A DNA stretch of 64,000 bases from contig KV419401.1 in the NCBI GenBank assembly GCA_001630475.1, positions 372,001 to 436,000 on the forward strand, written 5' to 3'. Shown here one piece after another: positions 37,408 to 52,251 of this stretch (the first letter of the stretch is position 1; every line of letters starts with the position of its first letter). The position numbers and the translations under genes were made by a program. The DNA comes from Sistotremastrum niveocremeum HHB9708 (taxonomy: Eukaryota > Basidiomycota > Agaricomycetes > Sistotremastrales > Sistotremastraceae). The notes below the pieces were generated by a model that did not search any database, was not told the DNA's origin, and saw only the letters and a list, made by a program, of their open reading frames with translations.

Positions 37408-38201
37408 TCACTCAAGAGTGAAATCGCGCCCGTCCTGGGACATGTGGCAGGAGCCACCGGTGGTGATGCCGGTTTCCGGTCCAGGGTCGTTGGGGAATCG
37501 GCACTTGAGAGCAATCTCATTAGCAGATTGAGCCTAAATCATGCATTGTCACAACTGCCGGAAACGGAGCAACCTGAGAGTAGCACTCACGATCTCTTTC
37601 CAGCAATAATGAGTCGCTTTCGTTCCAAGGTTGGTTATGCGGTAGCGGCAATTTCCTAGTCCGGCCTGAGAGATCTGTCTCGCACCGATTTCGAGAGGAC
37701 CCCAAGCTATTGAATGGAGTCTCAGGTACGACAAAATAAGATTGAAAGGGATGTGGCATACGAAGGCTGACAAGGGCCTGAGTGAGATCAGTGCAGTTGT
37801 TCCAGAAGAAGCTTGGGTCGGAATAATCCTTGCACTGTGGAAAACGGGTAGTCTCAGATAAGGGTGGAGGAGCCGACGTTCAATATCTATACCTGTTCCT
37901 TGCTGCACGGCGGCATGCAAGCCTGTGCCTGGGGTTGACTGAAAGGGTTCTGGTGCAGATACTGAGGATGATCGGGGCATGAATAGGTCGCAACCTCGAC
38001 GGCATGGCCATTCTTCGCCATCACGAATTCCTGGCTGAGAAGCTCGGAACCGCGGCATCCGCTGTCCGGAAGGACGCCATATGCCAGCGCTGTATGTTCA
38101 GGTTGACTTTGAGAAACATCAGAAGAAAATAAAGAAGAGATGCGCGAACCTGCGTTCGCTGCCCACAGAGGGAGGATAAAAGAAGAAAGAGAGAAGCGCA
38201 T
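37408..38201 (-). CDS. small secreted Cys-rich protein
   Basis: Five reverse-strand exons, 38201-38150, 38089-37893, 37834-37762, 37706-37591 and 37533-37408, all with matching phases and introns of 55-60 nt, give 187 residues. The start MRFSLSSFILPLWAANA is a good signal peptide with probable cleavage after ANA. The mature protein has about ten cysteines, in SGCRG, YSCPD, CMPPCSKEQC, NNCTD, NCRYR, YCWKE, KCRFP and SCHMS, consistent with disulfide bonding outside the cell, and no membrane segment. I do not recognise a named family. Such proteins in basidiomycetes are often cell-wall or effector-like, but that is only inference. The first intron lies just after the signal peptide. Confidence 0.72.
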
Positions 38202-41200
38202 ATCTGCTGAGGGACAAGTGCTTCAAGTTGGCGTTCCAGCTCTGTTCCCTCCTCTTTAATAGGACATCGAGCATGACACCCCCTCCACATCACGAAATTG
38301 CTCGGCGGAGTAGGAAGCCAATTGACATTGAACAAGGCGAGCATCTCACGAAATTGAGTAGGCGCCAAAGATCCCAGGAAGCGAAATGACGGGAATAAGG
38401 TGTGCAAGCTGGTATGCATAATTGATATCCAGGACATGCGCGGGCCTCAAGTTTTTCGTTTTGGACGAGTGGACATGAAGGCTCCAGCTCAAGGAAGGTA
38501 CGAACACGAGTCTTCAGAATCACAGACTACGAGCGCGTGACAGGCAAAGTTCAAGGGCCGTCTCACAAAGAGGGTAGATATGAGGAGAGGCCGCACATTG
38601 GCTATCATTTCCGGTGGCAGCTGTGATGGATGCGTAGAACAGCAAGGAATCGTCAGGCCTGCAGGCGTGGTGGGGTGTGCGATGTGTGTAATGTATTCGT
38701 TTGCATTAGCGATAATGAGTTCTGGAAGGCCATGGAGGCTACATAATGTCGTTTTGTAATAACGTTCGAGAAAGGATGAGATGTGTGAGGCATCAACGCC
38801 GCGCTGAAGTGCATGTTTCGGAGGTCTTCAGGTGTTTGATGAACCGAAGCGAAGCGAAGGTGAATTTGAGTGTCCGTCCTTCCCTTACGTCATTACGGGG
38901 TTAGCGGCGGAAAGGGAGTGTGGGGGGTGCTCGAGGTGAAATCTGTGTCCTGAAAAGTCGACGCTTGCGGCCGCTCTTCTCTTCCCTCTTTCGTCAAAAA
39001 AATTAGATATTCATGTTCAGTATGAGCTAATCTTCGAATATATGAAGTTACAGCATGAAATACGCTGAATAGAGAGAGCTGTACCGACGCTGCGCCAGCC
39101 GCGCGTCTGATGCACTTTCGGAGTTATCGGCCCTCCGTATCGTGCGAATTCATGAAATTCAATATTATTTCCAATTATTATGATAAGTATTGGAAAATGA
39201 GACACAGTTCTCGTGAGCAAGTAAAGAAAGAACTCGGATGAAACACTTAAATTCACCTCCCTTCGCGAGGTGGACTAACGCACCGCGTGCTACGATGTTA
39301 ACTTTATTACTTGCGTTCCGGATCTCACTGATCAATTGAAGTAGGAAGGAGCTGTTGGGATGTGCTAGTTCCGTTAGTCTTAAATCGCCAGATGTTGAAT
39401 GATTGGTCGCGCTAGGAGATAGAATATGAGCAGAGTACAGGACCGTTGGGAGCAGCCTTGGAAAAACGAATCTCCGCCCTCGGCGAATTCGGCCTCAGAC
39501 TTGCTCATCGCCTGCCTATCGCAATGTGGCATCTACAAATGGAGAACGGCACAACTTTCCAGGAGTTATCCAGTCAATGCGAAATGAAGGCTCATGTCTT
39601 GTAACGAATTTCGACTTCTCCCTAAATCTCGACTGGTGAGAAGTGAGAAAATTTGGGTTCCAACGTTGGATTTGTTGCCGACTTTCTCATTCCAGGCTTT
39701 TATGATTGGCTGTCTTAATGTGATGCGATCTGTTCCCCCGCCAGACCTCTATAGCTATAAGTCACCTTTCGATTCGAGAACCAGCGTGTCTGTCGTGCCC
39801 GGTGTTTCTGGAATATAACGAACCAGGCTTCCCCAGGCGGCGTTTTCAAGAAACATTGACACGTACGTTTTGAGACGAAGGGTAACACATCCCATTGACA
39901 AAGGCATAACTTTAGAGTCTCTCTTCAACACATGTGATCCCCACCCTCCGTCATGCCACTCTTCTCTGTCACAAATGGCGTCCCACAGTTCTAAAGGGGG
40001 CACCACACGGTGTTCATCTTCTCGCGATTCGTAAAGAACACAGAGACCACGAGGTCCTGCGAGGATGAATTATTTGTCTGGACCTCAGATGACATTCCGC
40101 CAGCCTTCGCCCAACCTGACGCCTTCACGGCAGTTCATACGGAAACAGAGCTACACACGGATTTGTCAACTCAAAGTTGATTGTCTGGATCGCGTACTCC
40201 GGGACTAGCTCCGATATTGCAAGGCAATCCGCCCGTATGTGTGGCTACTGCAGTCATCTGGCGTGCTATCTGATCTCGTTCAAAGCTTAACGGGACTGTT
40301 ACATCTGGACGCAATATCGCAGCGAACGATCGATCGAGTTTCCACATGGCTCCTAGAATTCTTGGGTAGGCATTCCGAAAATCACCCTAGTTTTCTATAG
40401 CAATAACGTTACCCCCTATTCTGGCAGACTCGTTCACCAGCTGCATAGACAAAGTTTTTGTCACTCCTTTCCACTTAAGAACGGGTTACTTCAGGCACAT
40501 TTGTCTTATTCGGCGCTACAACTTAATCACATTTGATCACCGCTCCTATGCAGGCCTTAGTCTTGGCAGCTCTTCGACGCGGATCGACTGAAGACACGAC
40601 TTTTTCCAGCGGGAACAATAAATATATCAAGATCGAGAGCTCGGAACGACGGAGCTCGATCCATGAACATCAAGGAACAAGGGGGCATTGATAGTGCTAC
40701 TTTTCCAATCGCTGGTCTATTTCAGAACGTGTTTCTTTATTCAGTCTCGGCAGATCGCCGTCAAAGATGCACTTGCAGCAATTTTAGTCTTCAAAAGTAG
40801 GACATAAGGTATGTCCCGTTATGACTCTCCTGTTTATGCGTTGACTAAACTCCATCAGAGCAATATATTCAGTTGCGTTTGGGGCTTGGTTTCGCGATCC
40901 TGGCGCTACTCGGTGAATTAAGGAAGACCTTAAGATGTCAAATTGGGGCCAGGAGATCGAACTTCTGTAGGGGCTATTCATGATTCGAAGCATGTGGTGT
41001 CGTGCTGATTCCAATGATAGCGTGTCCTGAGTGCGTATTCGAGCTTCTGTCGGCATTTGTGCATATGCATATGCCGCCATCGTCGTAGCGCCATGTGATA
41101 TCAAGACGCTCAAGAGTTCGTGATAGTTTCCGATCTGAGGTGTTCATAACTCGCCTTGTGCTCAGTGCGTCGTGCTCCCAGGTTCTTCGTTCTCCCTGAT

Positions 41201-42232
41201 GAGCTCTGTTGCTGCTCTAGGCATGACGCGTCCACATATCAGACAAAGTATTATCTCTTCGTACTCCCATATATAAAGGTGGCGACAGAGCTCTGAAAAC
41301 TCCCATGTCCGATGGCACCGGGCCCGCCACACAACTTGAACCCATGATAGTAGCCGCAGGTTTCCGAAGGCGGGTGTCTTGACTAAGCTCATAGTTCAAG
41401 AAGACCAATCCTATCCCTTTCAGGCTCAGCGTACATGTAAAAGATCCCGAGGAACATTGAGCAGGGACGTAGTACAGGCGTTCATTGATCCTGTGCCACA
41501 TACCTAACTCATTATGGCCTAAAATCGCCCAAAATTTGAGATATCGAAATCTAGGGTGTCTGTTCGTCGAAGGCAAGTTCTTTGTACCAAAAACATACTT
41601 ACCGGGAGGCTATCGCTGATCGTACCTTTTTCAGATCTGCGGAGACTGAGGAGGTTGCCGTGTTGTCAATATTCTTTTCTCCTACATATTGGTGACGAAA
41701 GAGGAGCCGGAAGATGCACACGAGACACTGGCCCAGCGCTTCGCTCGGATCTTCGAATCCTCAGCAGCTTTACGTTGATGTGAGTCTGCCTATTCGTCCT
41801 CCGTGTGGACGGCCTTTCCTGAGACATGTTCAGTCATGACGGGATTCCTTTGGGCTCGAGGTTCACAAGGCGCTTCCCCAGGCGTCTCCAGCTCGTTTGC
41901 CAAGAAGGGCTAGTATGCCTACATTTTGCATGGCATCGGCATTGATTCGGGGTTGATAGACGGTCATTAGATTGAGACTGTCGGGGCGGGTGAATATCTG
42001 TATCTCGATATCTCAGACGGCCTTAGGCTTCGTTGTGCGACCCCTGTTTAGCTGGCCTGAAACGACGGTGATCTGAGCGCTTATGTTCCGCCCGAGGTGA
42101 AATCCGAAATGCGACTCCGTCAACGGGTATAAGGTATAAGGGGGTGAACGTCGGGGACCTGACTTGCCTTGAACGACACCCCACTGAAGGACTTGTCGCA
42201 AATTCAGCTCACTATCATTTCAATTTCCGAAT
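38202..42232. other. 4-kb gene-poor stretch
   Basis: The first ~300 bp is upstream of the secreted-protein gene. The rest holds no recognisable gene or element. Open frames at 40784-41113 and 41217-41576 (reverse) are 109-119 codons, have no known motif, and fit chance. Confidence 0.45.
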
Positions 42233-44449
<2,217 letters not shown>

Positions 44450-47152
44450 ATTCCCCTACCACATATACAACGAAATGTATATTTAACAATTTAAAGCAAT
44501 CACGAATGTATGTGGACCAAAACACTCGCAGCCAATTCAATATAATATTCCATATGATGTACATGTGGACAGATGTAGCATGGTAAGGCTTCAAGCAACG
44601 ATAGCGACCGTGTGTGTACTGGTCCGGGATCAAAGTAGACCGAAACTAGCGAGGGTGCGATCGTGTATGGAAAGACTTTAGTTTCTGGAAGGACCACGAA
44701 CTCCACGACTATGCCATGTTTTGATAAGAACACGAACGAGCTCACAGGAGATACGACTCACCCTGCGGAAGAAAGTACGCATGTCACACCCTTTCTGATA
44801 CACTGAGTGCATGTTCCCGAAGTCGATGTACGATCACATTTATGGTGACCATCTATGATTCGAAATTCAGCGAGATGGTAGATGTAAAGCACATTCAGAA
44901 CCTACCCTGACAGGTTTTGCATGCCTGATATGCACGGTCTTGAGAGACACTCGAGCCATGGCCTGGCTGGCTCTTCGACCAGTCAACTTCCGTGTTGAGT
45001 TTACCAAAAACAGGGACGGAATTTGCAGACATGCCGAAGACAGATAATGAGCGGGGTAGATGCTTCGACTGATGAGGTTGTCAAGGATGAGAGCCCAGTT
45101 TTATAGTGTCGAATCTGCAACGAGATACGTCCTGGAGCCAGGTGCACCACGGAGTAAGGTCTTTGAACTTCAGCAATTTCGTTGAGCGATTGCAGAATCG
45201 TTGCATGGCTCAGAGGTGATGAGACGCAGACATAGCACATCAGGTGATAGAACTTAACGCTGAAGCCAGCCATAGCTGGCCACACGAGTGGCCGATGGCA
45301 GAGTTTCCTGTTGCAAGATCGTGCAAGAGCTCGTGCAAGTTGAAGCCTAAGGAAGCTATTGTCGGTTCGCGTGCCGGATCCGGTCTTTGCGACTAGTGTA
45401 AATTAAGGTTCTTGAATTACAGTGTCGACAGAACGTGTCAAAGAACATGGATGATCAGGGTGACATTATGGATACCCGTGCACTTCGGATCCCTAGAATT
45501 ATCTTCAATAATTCGCGAAACTTGGAAGCCTGGACTATCATGCGGCTGGCAAAAGGAACACGAGATAATTGGGGTAAGTCGAATTATCTATTTCAAGCCT
45601 AGAGTCATAGAAGTCTCAGCCAGTAAGCCGGTAACATGGTGCTAACCTACTGTAACTGAATGAGGCGATGGGGCCATCATGGAGGAGTGGACCAAGTCTG
45701 AAGGGGCCGATAACACCGGCCTTTCAGCAACGCCGCGCGGAAAAGCTCCGCTATCGCCGTTTCAATCCCTTTCTCTACAAGGAATCTGGGTTTTTGTTTC
45801 AGCGACATCTTCCAATGACTTTCACATAATTTTGCTATCCTATACGATTGCTGTTCTGATTCAACAACATTACCATGTCGCGGCGGAACCGGTCGTGGGG
45901 CCGGCGTCGCGTCACTGTAATCAGACTGCAAAACAATGAAACCGACAAACCTGGCTCAAGGCCTCGCCTGCGTGGAGGCCAAGCGCACAACAGCCGACGA
46001 CAGGGTCCCCGTCTTCGGTTGGGTGAAGTCATTGACTGGGCTATGGCTGAATATTGAAACTGCGATCTCTGGACCCACCCGCTGCCAGTTCTAGGATCAA
46101 AGCGACTCCAAGGAAGGAGCTCACCATGCTATCATTCTTACATCCAGGCTCCAATGCATTGACTTCCCGACTGCAGTAATGCAGGAGAACCAGGTATGGC
46201 ACTTCGACTAGATGGCCGGATACCAAGCCACGCACAACTCGTTCCGAGATGGTCATAATATAGCCAGCGTCCCTCTCTTTTCCAATTGAAGCAATCCGTT
46301 TGCGGCCACGAGACATACGGTTACCTTTCTCCGACCAGCGCACCCGAACATGGAGCTCTCTTTCTCTGGCTCGGCGCTGCCCTCCATCAAATGGCTCTAG
46401 TCAATTACACGCCTGCGATGTTACTGACTCCAGCACCAGTCGTCTGGCGGCAGTGACCTCGGTATCACGTAGGTCGTCTCTCGGCCGTAGGCTTCAACAC
46501 GAGGCGTCGTGCGCGATCGTGCCTTTCTGGTGCCATTCCCTGGGTCTCTGTGCAAGCGAGTGTCCTCTGGTGGAATCATTCCAGAAGAATACCGCTTTAG
46601 GTTACCTTGATTGCAGCACACGATCCACCAAGGTGCCTCAGAGCGCTCGGGTCTGCCGACATCCCAATTGTCTTCTGTGGACCTACTCGTAGCGCAACGA
46701 GGGCGTGGCGAGTCGTGAGGAAGGACACTCGTAGGATAGACCATGGTGCCTACGTGTCCGTTTGGCTATGGCCGATACAAAAAACTATTTTCGTTTGTCC
46801 CTGACCCCTTGAACTCAGCTTGGGACACCAAATCGACGATGCTAACGCCTAAATCCGTGGATCATTAATTAATTCATCAAGAGCGCACGACTTTCGCCGA
46901 GTTTGGGAGCGACTTCATTTCCGGAGCCGCAGAACAGGATTGCCCTTTTCAATGGGTCAATGTCACTATGTATTATACAAGAAGATTAACAGTACGACAT
47001 GATGCAGACAGAATAGATGGGGGTCCAACATGCGTATAGAGTACGTTAGAGATCATAGATAGTTTGCCGGACACAGCAGAAGAAGAGTCATCTCAAAAAG
47101 AGGGGTAGTCCAATGCGGGCAGAGCAAATGGTGCCACTGCCTCCTGATTGAT
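44450..47152. other. 2.7-kb gene-poor stretch
   Basis: Between the stop codons of ornithine aminotransferase and the first zinc-cluster gene. No recognisable gene or RNA. Short open frames near 45.7-46.7 kb on both strands have no motif. Confidence 0.4.
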
Positions 47153-47869
47153 CTACGCAGCTTGAACAGCGCTGGTGCTAGCTCCGCCGGCGCCTGGGTC
47201 TTCATCGACGTCAGGAGACTTGGTGTACTTGTTCTTCTTGCTGGGCCCACGTACACCACGTCTAGTCAACAACGATCAGATTCCGAACACAGAGTCGACT
47301 GTGGATGAACTCACTTTTCAGGCCATTCACACACCTTTCTTTGCCTCAAACATCTCCCACAATCTGGTATCGGGCTGTCCTTGGGTGGAGGATCGCATCG
47401 CAGTTTGGAGTCTGAAGGAGGGGATTCAGACAAGGTCAAAAACGGTGTAAACGTGCATGACATACATCGACATGACCTGCACGCCATATTGACGCGAGGA
47501 AGCGAAACCCCAGGTCTCGTAGAGGGGGTCCGGGGAGGGTTGGTCACGTATTGACTGGGATATTGACTGGGGCCCGGTTGAGCGTTGCCCGCCGAATTCC
47601 AAGATGCAGGGCCCAGGGCATAAGCAGACGAGGTTTCAGCGGAAGCGGCCGCCGCGAGGAGGACAGAGGCACCGTTCGACGCAGCGGTTCGTGAGGCGCG
47701 TTCTGTGTTGGATATCACATCGACTACTTTAGTAAAGAATAGAGCGGTAAGAAAGAAAAGACATACGTGGTGAGGTTGCAGTAGGGAGCTCGGAGGGAAG
47801 ATCGGAATCTTCAGATGTTGAGTCGTCGGAGAAGTCTTGGATGGGAGCTGGTGCGCCGTGGGTCGACAT
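47153..47869 (-). CDS. short Zn2Cys6 protein, zinc cluster near the C-terminus (copy A)
   Basis: Four reverse-strand exons, 47869-47767, 47726-47466, 47411-47315 and 47261-47153, with matching phases give 189 residues. The N-terminus is acidic (DFSDDSTSEDSDLPSE), then Ala/Ser/Pro-rich. Near the end is a full binuclear zinc cluster, CRSCRYSKLRC then CGRCLRQRKVC, spacing C-x2-C-x6-C-x11-C-x2-C-x6-C. It is followed by a basic RGVRGPSKKNKY tail, a layout known from many Agaricomycete zinc-cluster proteins. The domain binds DNA as a sequence-specific regulator in better-known proteins. The fungal transcription-factor middle region is absent, so this is a very short form. An intron cuts the cluster just after CRSCR (phase 1). 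Related to the gene at 49.4-50.1 kb. Confidence 0.8.
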
Positions 47870-49422
47870 AGGGATGATACGGAGGCTGGAATTATCGAGG
47901 AGGAAATGATGAGAGGAGAGGGCTGGGGCGGGCGTAGAATTATAAGAGAGAGCACAGATGAGGCAACGAGGCAAAAGTCATTCCGCGGAAGGGGCAAAAA
48001 AGGAGTTTAGGTCCGCCACGGCGAAAGTGCATTTTTGATATACGGAGATTGCCAATGATGAGCGGCCCGGAACGCGTTGGAAACGCTAAGGATAGATGAC
48101 AGCAACCAGGGCACGAGCATAATTCTGGACTACCGACCAGCACAAAACAAGGAATCTGACGAACTCGTCGAGGTTGAGAAGACGTCTTCAAATGGATCGA
48201 GGGGGAAGAAGATGGACGGAAAGAGATCATAACCGAGAGGTGGGATGGTCGACGAGTTGCTAGCCAGATGGACCCAGGAAATCCATGAAACATGAGCGCT
48301 GAACGTGGGTCGAGGCAAGAAATGATTGAAAACGAATACAAATCGAGGAAGTCGAAGACGAAGCGAGTGAAAGGGTGACCGATTCCCACAGCTCTCGCAA
48401 TGCATTCAGGACAATCGATTCCCTCGCACTAGTCACGATAAATGGCTAGTACCAGAGAAACGACGGCCCAGTGATGACGCGGAGCCGAGTGATGTGTATG
48501 CTGAAACACGAGATACCCTTGAAGCTAGAAGCGAGGCCCTGATTGCGACCAGACAACGTGGTGATCGTTGCGTTGCTGCGACGGCAATAGAGGGAGTACA
48601 AAGCAAGAAATGATGGGAGGGCACCAGTTGACTCCATCGAAAAGCGCAAACGGGCGGAGTCTGAATTCCAGAAATCTGGCTTGCTACGGGCAGCCCGAAC
48701 GAAGAGTCGGATATCGCGCATCATCTCGTATTTCGCCGGATAAAGCAGTGCACGCGACTGCCATGCATTCTCTCTAATCTCGATGCGTTTTTCCGAAAGC
48801 TCGCTTGCTGGTCTCCGACGGTCTTCTAGCCATTGTCCAGTCCAATGCCCAGATCCTTCTCTTTTGAGTCTTAAGTCTAATGTTTCAGCCTTAGCCTATG
48901 CCCTGCATGCGTTCTAATATCCGAATGCTTCTGGATCCAGGGCGCAGTGTCAGGTAATCTAAAAAACTTCCGAGCGAGCGAGAGCCGAGGTCGGTATATC
49001 GGGGCGCCGTCAGCTCCTCTCGCCCGAATTATTTTTCGGCCTTGACGCTCATGAGTTGCCGTTCACCCCAAGGCAGAACCAATATCCTATCTTGAGTCTG
49101 CCGGAACAATATTTTTAAGCATGTTTTTCCTCGGTTCGTCACCATTGGCCCATCAAGTAGCGTCTTTCGCCGATCGCGATCGGCGATTGGAAGCAACTCT
49201 TCACCTTTCTCGCAATCAAGAGTGCAATAGCGGACTTTGTCTTGACAGCCATAAAAAGATATGTGCCATACCGAACCTAATCCCCAGATGTTCAAAGCTG
49301 AATGTCCGACAATACTTCCGAAATTGTGTATGTGGTCCGTTCCATAAGCTCGAAACAATCGTCCTCAGTCGATGTATACTGACAGACACCAATAGAATAA
49401 TTCCCCTTTCTTGACCCCTGCC
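47870..49422. other. intergenic between the two zinc-cluster genes
   Basis: 1.55 kb. A reverse frame at 48446-48724 and nearby frames could be leader exons of copy A or chance; I could not connect them. Nothing else recognised. Confidence 0.4.
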
Positions 49423-50055
49423 CTAATTAGCCGGATTTTGATGCGAGAGCTTGTTTGGACCACGCCCTTTACGCCTGAACAAAGGGGAAATGGGATAAGG
49501 GTATCATCAGTCATCCCGGTCGTGAATCCAGATCCTACGCTAAATCTGCTCACTTTGGCGGAGAAACACAAGTCAGCACCTTTGCTAAACATCGTGTACA
49601 TGTGTTGGACCCCTCAGCTTTGAGGCACTTCTGCCGAGCCTCTGTGGAGAGTCGTCCCTTCAACAGCCCGGGCAGCCAGTTGGGCTCAAGAACGTACTTC
49701 GACACGTATTGCAGGCAATCCGCGCTCTTTGGACAGGAGTGTGGGGTGAGCGCGATCTCAGGGTATCGATCTCAGGATCGATGGCGTCCAGAACGACGTC
49801 GGCCTCCGGCGGAGACTGATGAAGGGTAGGTGTCTGAAAGTCCGTCGCTGGAATATCTTGAGAGGAGATGGCTAGTTCAGCAGAGGTCCAAGTCGCGGCT
49901 CTCAGTTTATACGGTGCTCGTTCTTTCGCAACACGGCTCTCTACGCTCTCGACGTCATTCCCGTCTTCATCGTTCGCCGGAATCAGCTCTTGGCCTTTCA
50001 TTAACTTCAGGGCAGATCGGACAAGACTGTTTAATGGCGACTCACCCTGAGACAT
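49423..50055 (-). CDS. short Zn2Cys6 protein, zinc cluster near the C-terminus (copy B)
   Basis: Three reverse-strand exons, 50055-49698, 49641-49554 and 49474-49423, give 165 residues. The zinc cluster reads CNTCRKARQKC then CTRCLAKVLTC, spacing C-x2-C-x6-C-x8-C-x2-C-x6-C. It is followed by PPKRKGRGPNK and a stop only about 16 residues later. The N-terminal ~110 residues are acidic and Ser/Thr-rich with no domain. The intron inside the cluster (after CNTCR, phase 1) and the intron after the cluster (phase 2) are at the same positions as in copy A, so the two are paralogs. No activation or dimerisation region is evident. Exon joins use strong donors (GTACGT, GTGAGC). The start at 50055 is the first ATG of the frame; a further upstream exon is possible. 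Confidence 0.75.
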
Positions 50056-50927
50056 CGATAGCGCAAAGCTTCGGAAGTAAAGCTAGGCTCAGAAGAATAC
50101 AGACATGGACTCAAGAACATACGCTCGAAATGTGGTGCCATGTTATATATGTAGACTGGAAGACACTATACATCCGTCGTCCGCGTTTCGTGAGAAACTA
50201 AATTAGGAACTTGAGACGGGAGTACTCTCAAAAGTACAAGATAGATCCAGGGGCATATATCGAAAGAAGCCGAAGTTGCTCTCGTAATTCCCGGAATGGG
50301 TCTGACGTGCCGATCAAAAGGCTTCGGAGAAGAGCACGGACGATCGCAACGTGCCCGAGAATGTGAAACTGATCACGGATTCCAAAGATGGAGATCCTAG
50401 TTGCGACTACTTTTCTCCTGACGACACAGGAAGTTAATCTCATCGTTAATGGGCGTTTCTCTTGTTATAGCACGGAACCGAATATTCTATGGATCAACAG
50501 ACGCACGGTGGGACATCCCGTTGGGAGCTTGAAGCTTTCGACGAGAACCTTCTCTAGCTATAGAACTTATGCCATCAGATCCTCATCCTTCAGTGTATTG
50601 ACACTCCCCGATCATTGTGCCTCTGACCAGAATGGCTCAAATTAAAATGCAGAAGCCCTACCGTTGTCATCTTTCCTTACGTCGGATTGTCGTACTATCC
50701 CACAGCCCGGAATTCGGACCGGGCATTTTTGTTGATCTTTTGCATAGCATAGCGTATAAGCCGTCCGTTGTGTCCAATACATTTGCTTCAAATATAAATC
50801 ACAAATTATCCTGGCACCATTTAATCTTTCGCGCCACCGCCGGTTACGGCCCACCGCGACTTCGGCAGCATTTTTGCCGAATGACTCCGGGTGCGCGTCT
50901 TTACAGCGATCTCTCACAACCCTCATC
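50056..50927. other. divergent intergenic region
   Basis: 872 bp between zinc-cluster copy B (reverse) and ALKBH6 (forward). No recognisable gene or named site. Confidence 0.4.
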
Positions 50928-52251
50928 ATGGCGACGACTAAACATCGGGTTCCGGGCAAACAAACCGTATACTATTTCCCGTCGTTTGTTTCAGAAGATG
51001 AAGAGACCTTTCTCTTGCGAAAGGTACTAGTGATCCGCGTCTCTGAGTTCCCTGAACTTTATACCACTGGCGCCGTGGCATGACTGACATCTGCTGCTCG
51101 TATGAACGGATGTGGTCGCCCATCTCTCTTATCATATCATTCATGGCACTACACAAGTGGATACTTACCCATTCCTTCCGCCAGATATCTGAATCACCTC
51201 TTCCGAAATGGAAGAGTCTTGCTCGCCGAAGGTTGTGGCTCTATTGATATTACACCTCACTTACCTGGCAATCTGACCTTGATCTATCCTAGGCTGCAGG
51301 TGCTGGGTGAGACGCGCGTGATACTTTCACAGTCTTCTGAACTAAAACGTGAAGGAATTTTTGTTGATTCGCCTTGTTTGTGACCCAGGAGGAGAGATCA
51401 CGCCAAACGGCGCTCTGATCCCTCAAGATCTACCGGACTGCGTCACTTCATAGTCAGTTAGTCTGCATTTGCCGGTTTCAAGTCCTATTTATGGCCAAAC
51501 TTCTTCGGTTTAGTCCGCCCCTGATAGGACGAATACAAGCCCTTGGTTTATTCGAGGCGTCGAAACATGGGAAACCAAACCATATCATCGTGAACGAGGT
51601 ACGCAGATCTCTTCGGTTGCTGCGCTTTTTCTCATGGAAAAAAAATATAGTATCTTCCGGGACAGGGCATCATGGTAAATTGTATTTCTCAGGCCTATTA
51701 GCCCGCTTCTCGTTCTCACACTACTGCAGCCGCACCAAGACGGACCCGTTTATCACCCCGTTGTCGCTACGATCAGCTTAGGATCTCATGCGGTATTTCA
51801 CTATCATTCGTTTGAGAATTCCAGCACGCCAGACGCGCCTCCCGACTCCGGAGAACCTGCCGATCCGTCTGCGGTTTCCCCACAGTCCATGTCTGGGAAA
51901 GCCGCCGCCCTCCCCCAAATCGGCTCTATCGGACAGATTCCAATAATGTCGTTGTTTCTCGAGCCCCGCAGCCTAGTCGTGACAACCGGTGAAATGTACA
52001 CCGATCACCTCCACAGCTTGGAACCGGTGATCGAAGACATTTTTCTTCCAGGAGGTCAAGTCATATATGGTCGGTCCACAGGCAACCCTTTGAATGTGAG
52101 TGAGGTTGAGATTGCGAACAAAGATCTGGTAGCTACGGAGGCGTACAAACAAGCGCTGCAGGAGGGTGGTTCCTTGACTCGGGGCACCCGAGTTAGCATG
52201 ACATGCCGTGATGTAGAAAGGGTCTCAAAGTTCATGCACAAGAGCATCTGA
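50928..52251 (+). CDS. ALKBH6: AlkB-like Fe(II)/2-oxoglutarate dioxygenase, ALKBH6 type
   Basis: AlkB enzymes oxidatively demethylate nucleic acids; the substrate of the ALKBH6 branch is poorly defined. Seven exons, 50928-51023, 51185-51231, 51293-51306, 51389-51452, 51514-51598, 51651-51674 and 51730-52251, give 283 residues. Motifs: VYYFPSFVSEDEETFLLRK, ISESPLPKWKSLARRRLQ, KHGKPNHIIVNEYLPGQGIM, the iron ligands His112-x-Asp114 in PHQDGPVYHPVVATISLG, a second His in DHLHSL (His205), and the 2-oxoglutarate-binding RVSMTCR (Arg264 to Arg270), which fits RxSxTxR. A Pro/Ser/Asp-rich insert (about 140-175) lengthens the catalytic domain. Two exons are tiny (14 and 24 nt). All active-site residues are present, so it should be active. 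Identity strong. Confidence 0.9.

Noticed and set aside
41058-41075. Short ATGCATATGC palindrome
   Set aside because: Too short and isolated to call a binding site or element end.
48446-48724. Reverse frame upstream of zinc-cluster copy A
   Set aside because: Could be a leader exon, but no phase-consistent link to the gene and no motif.
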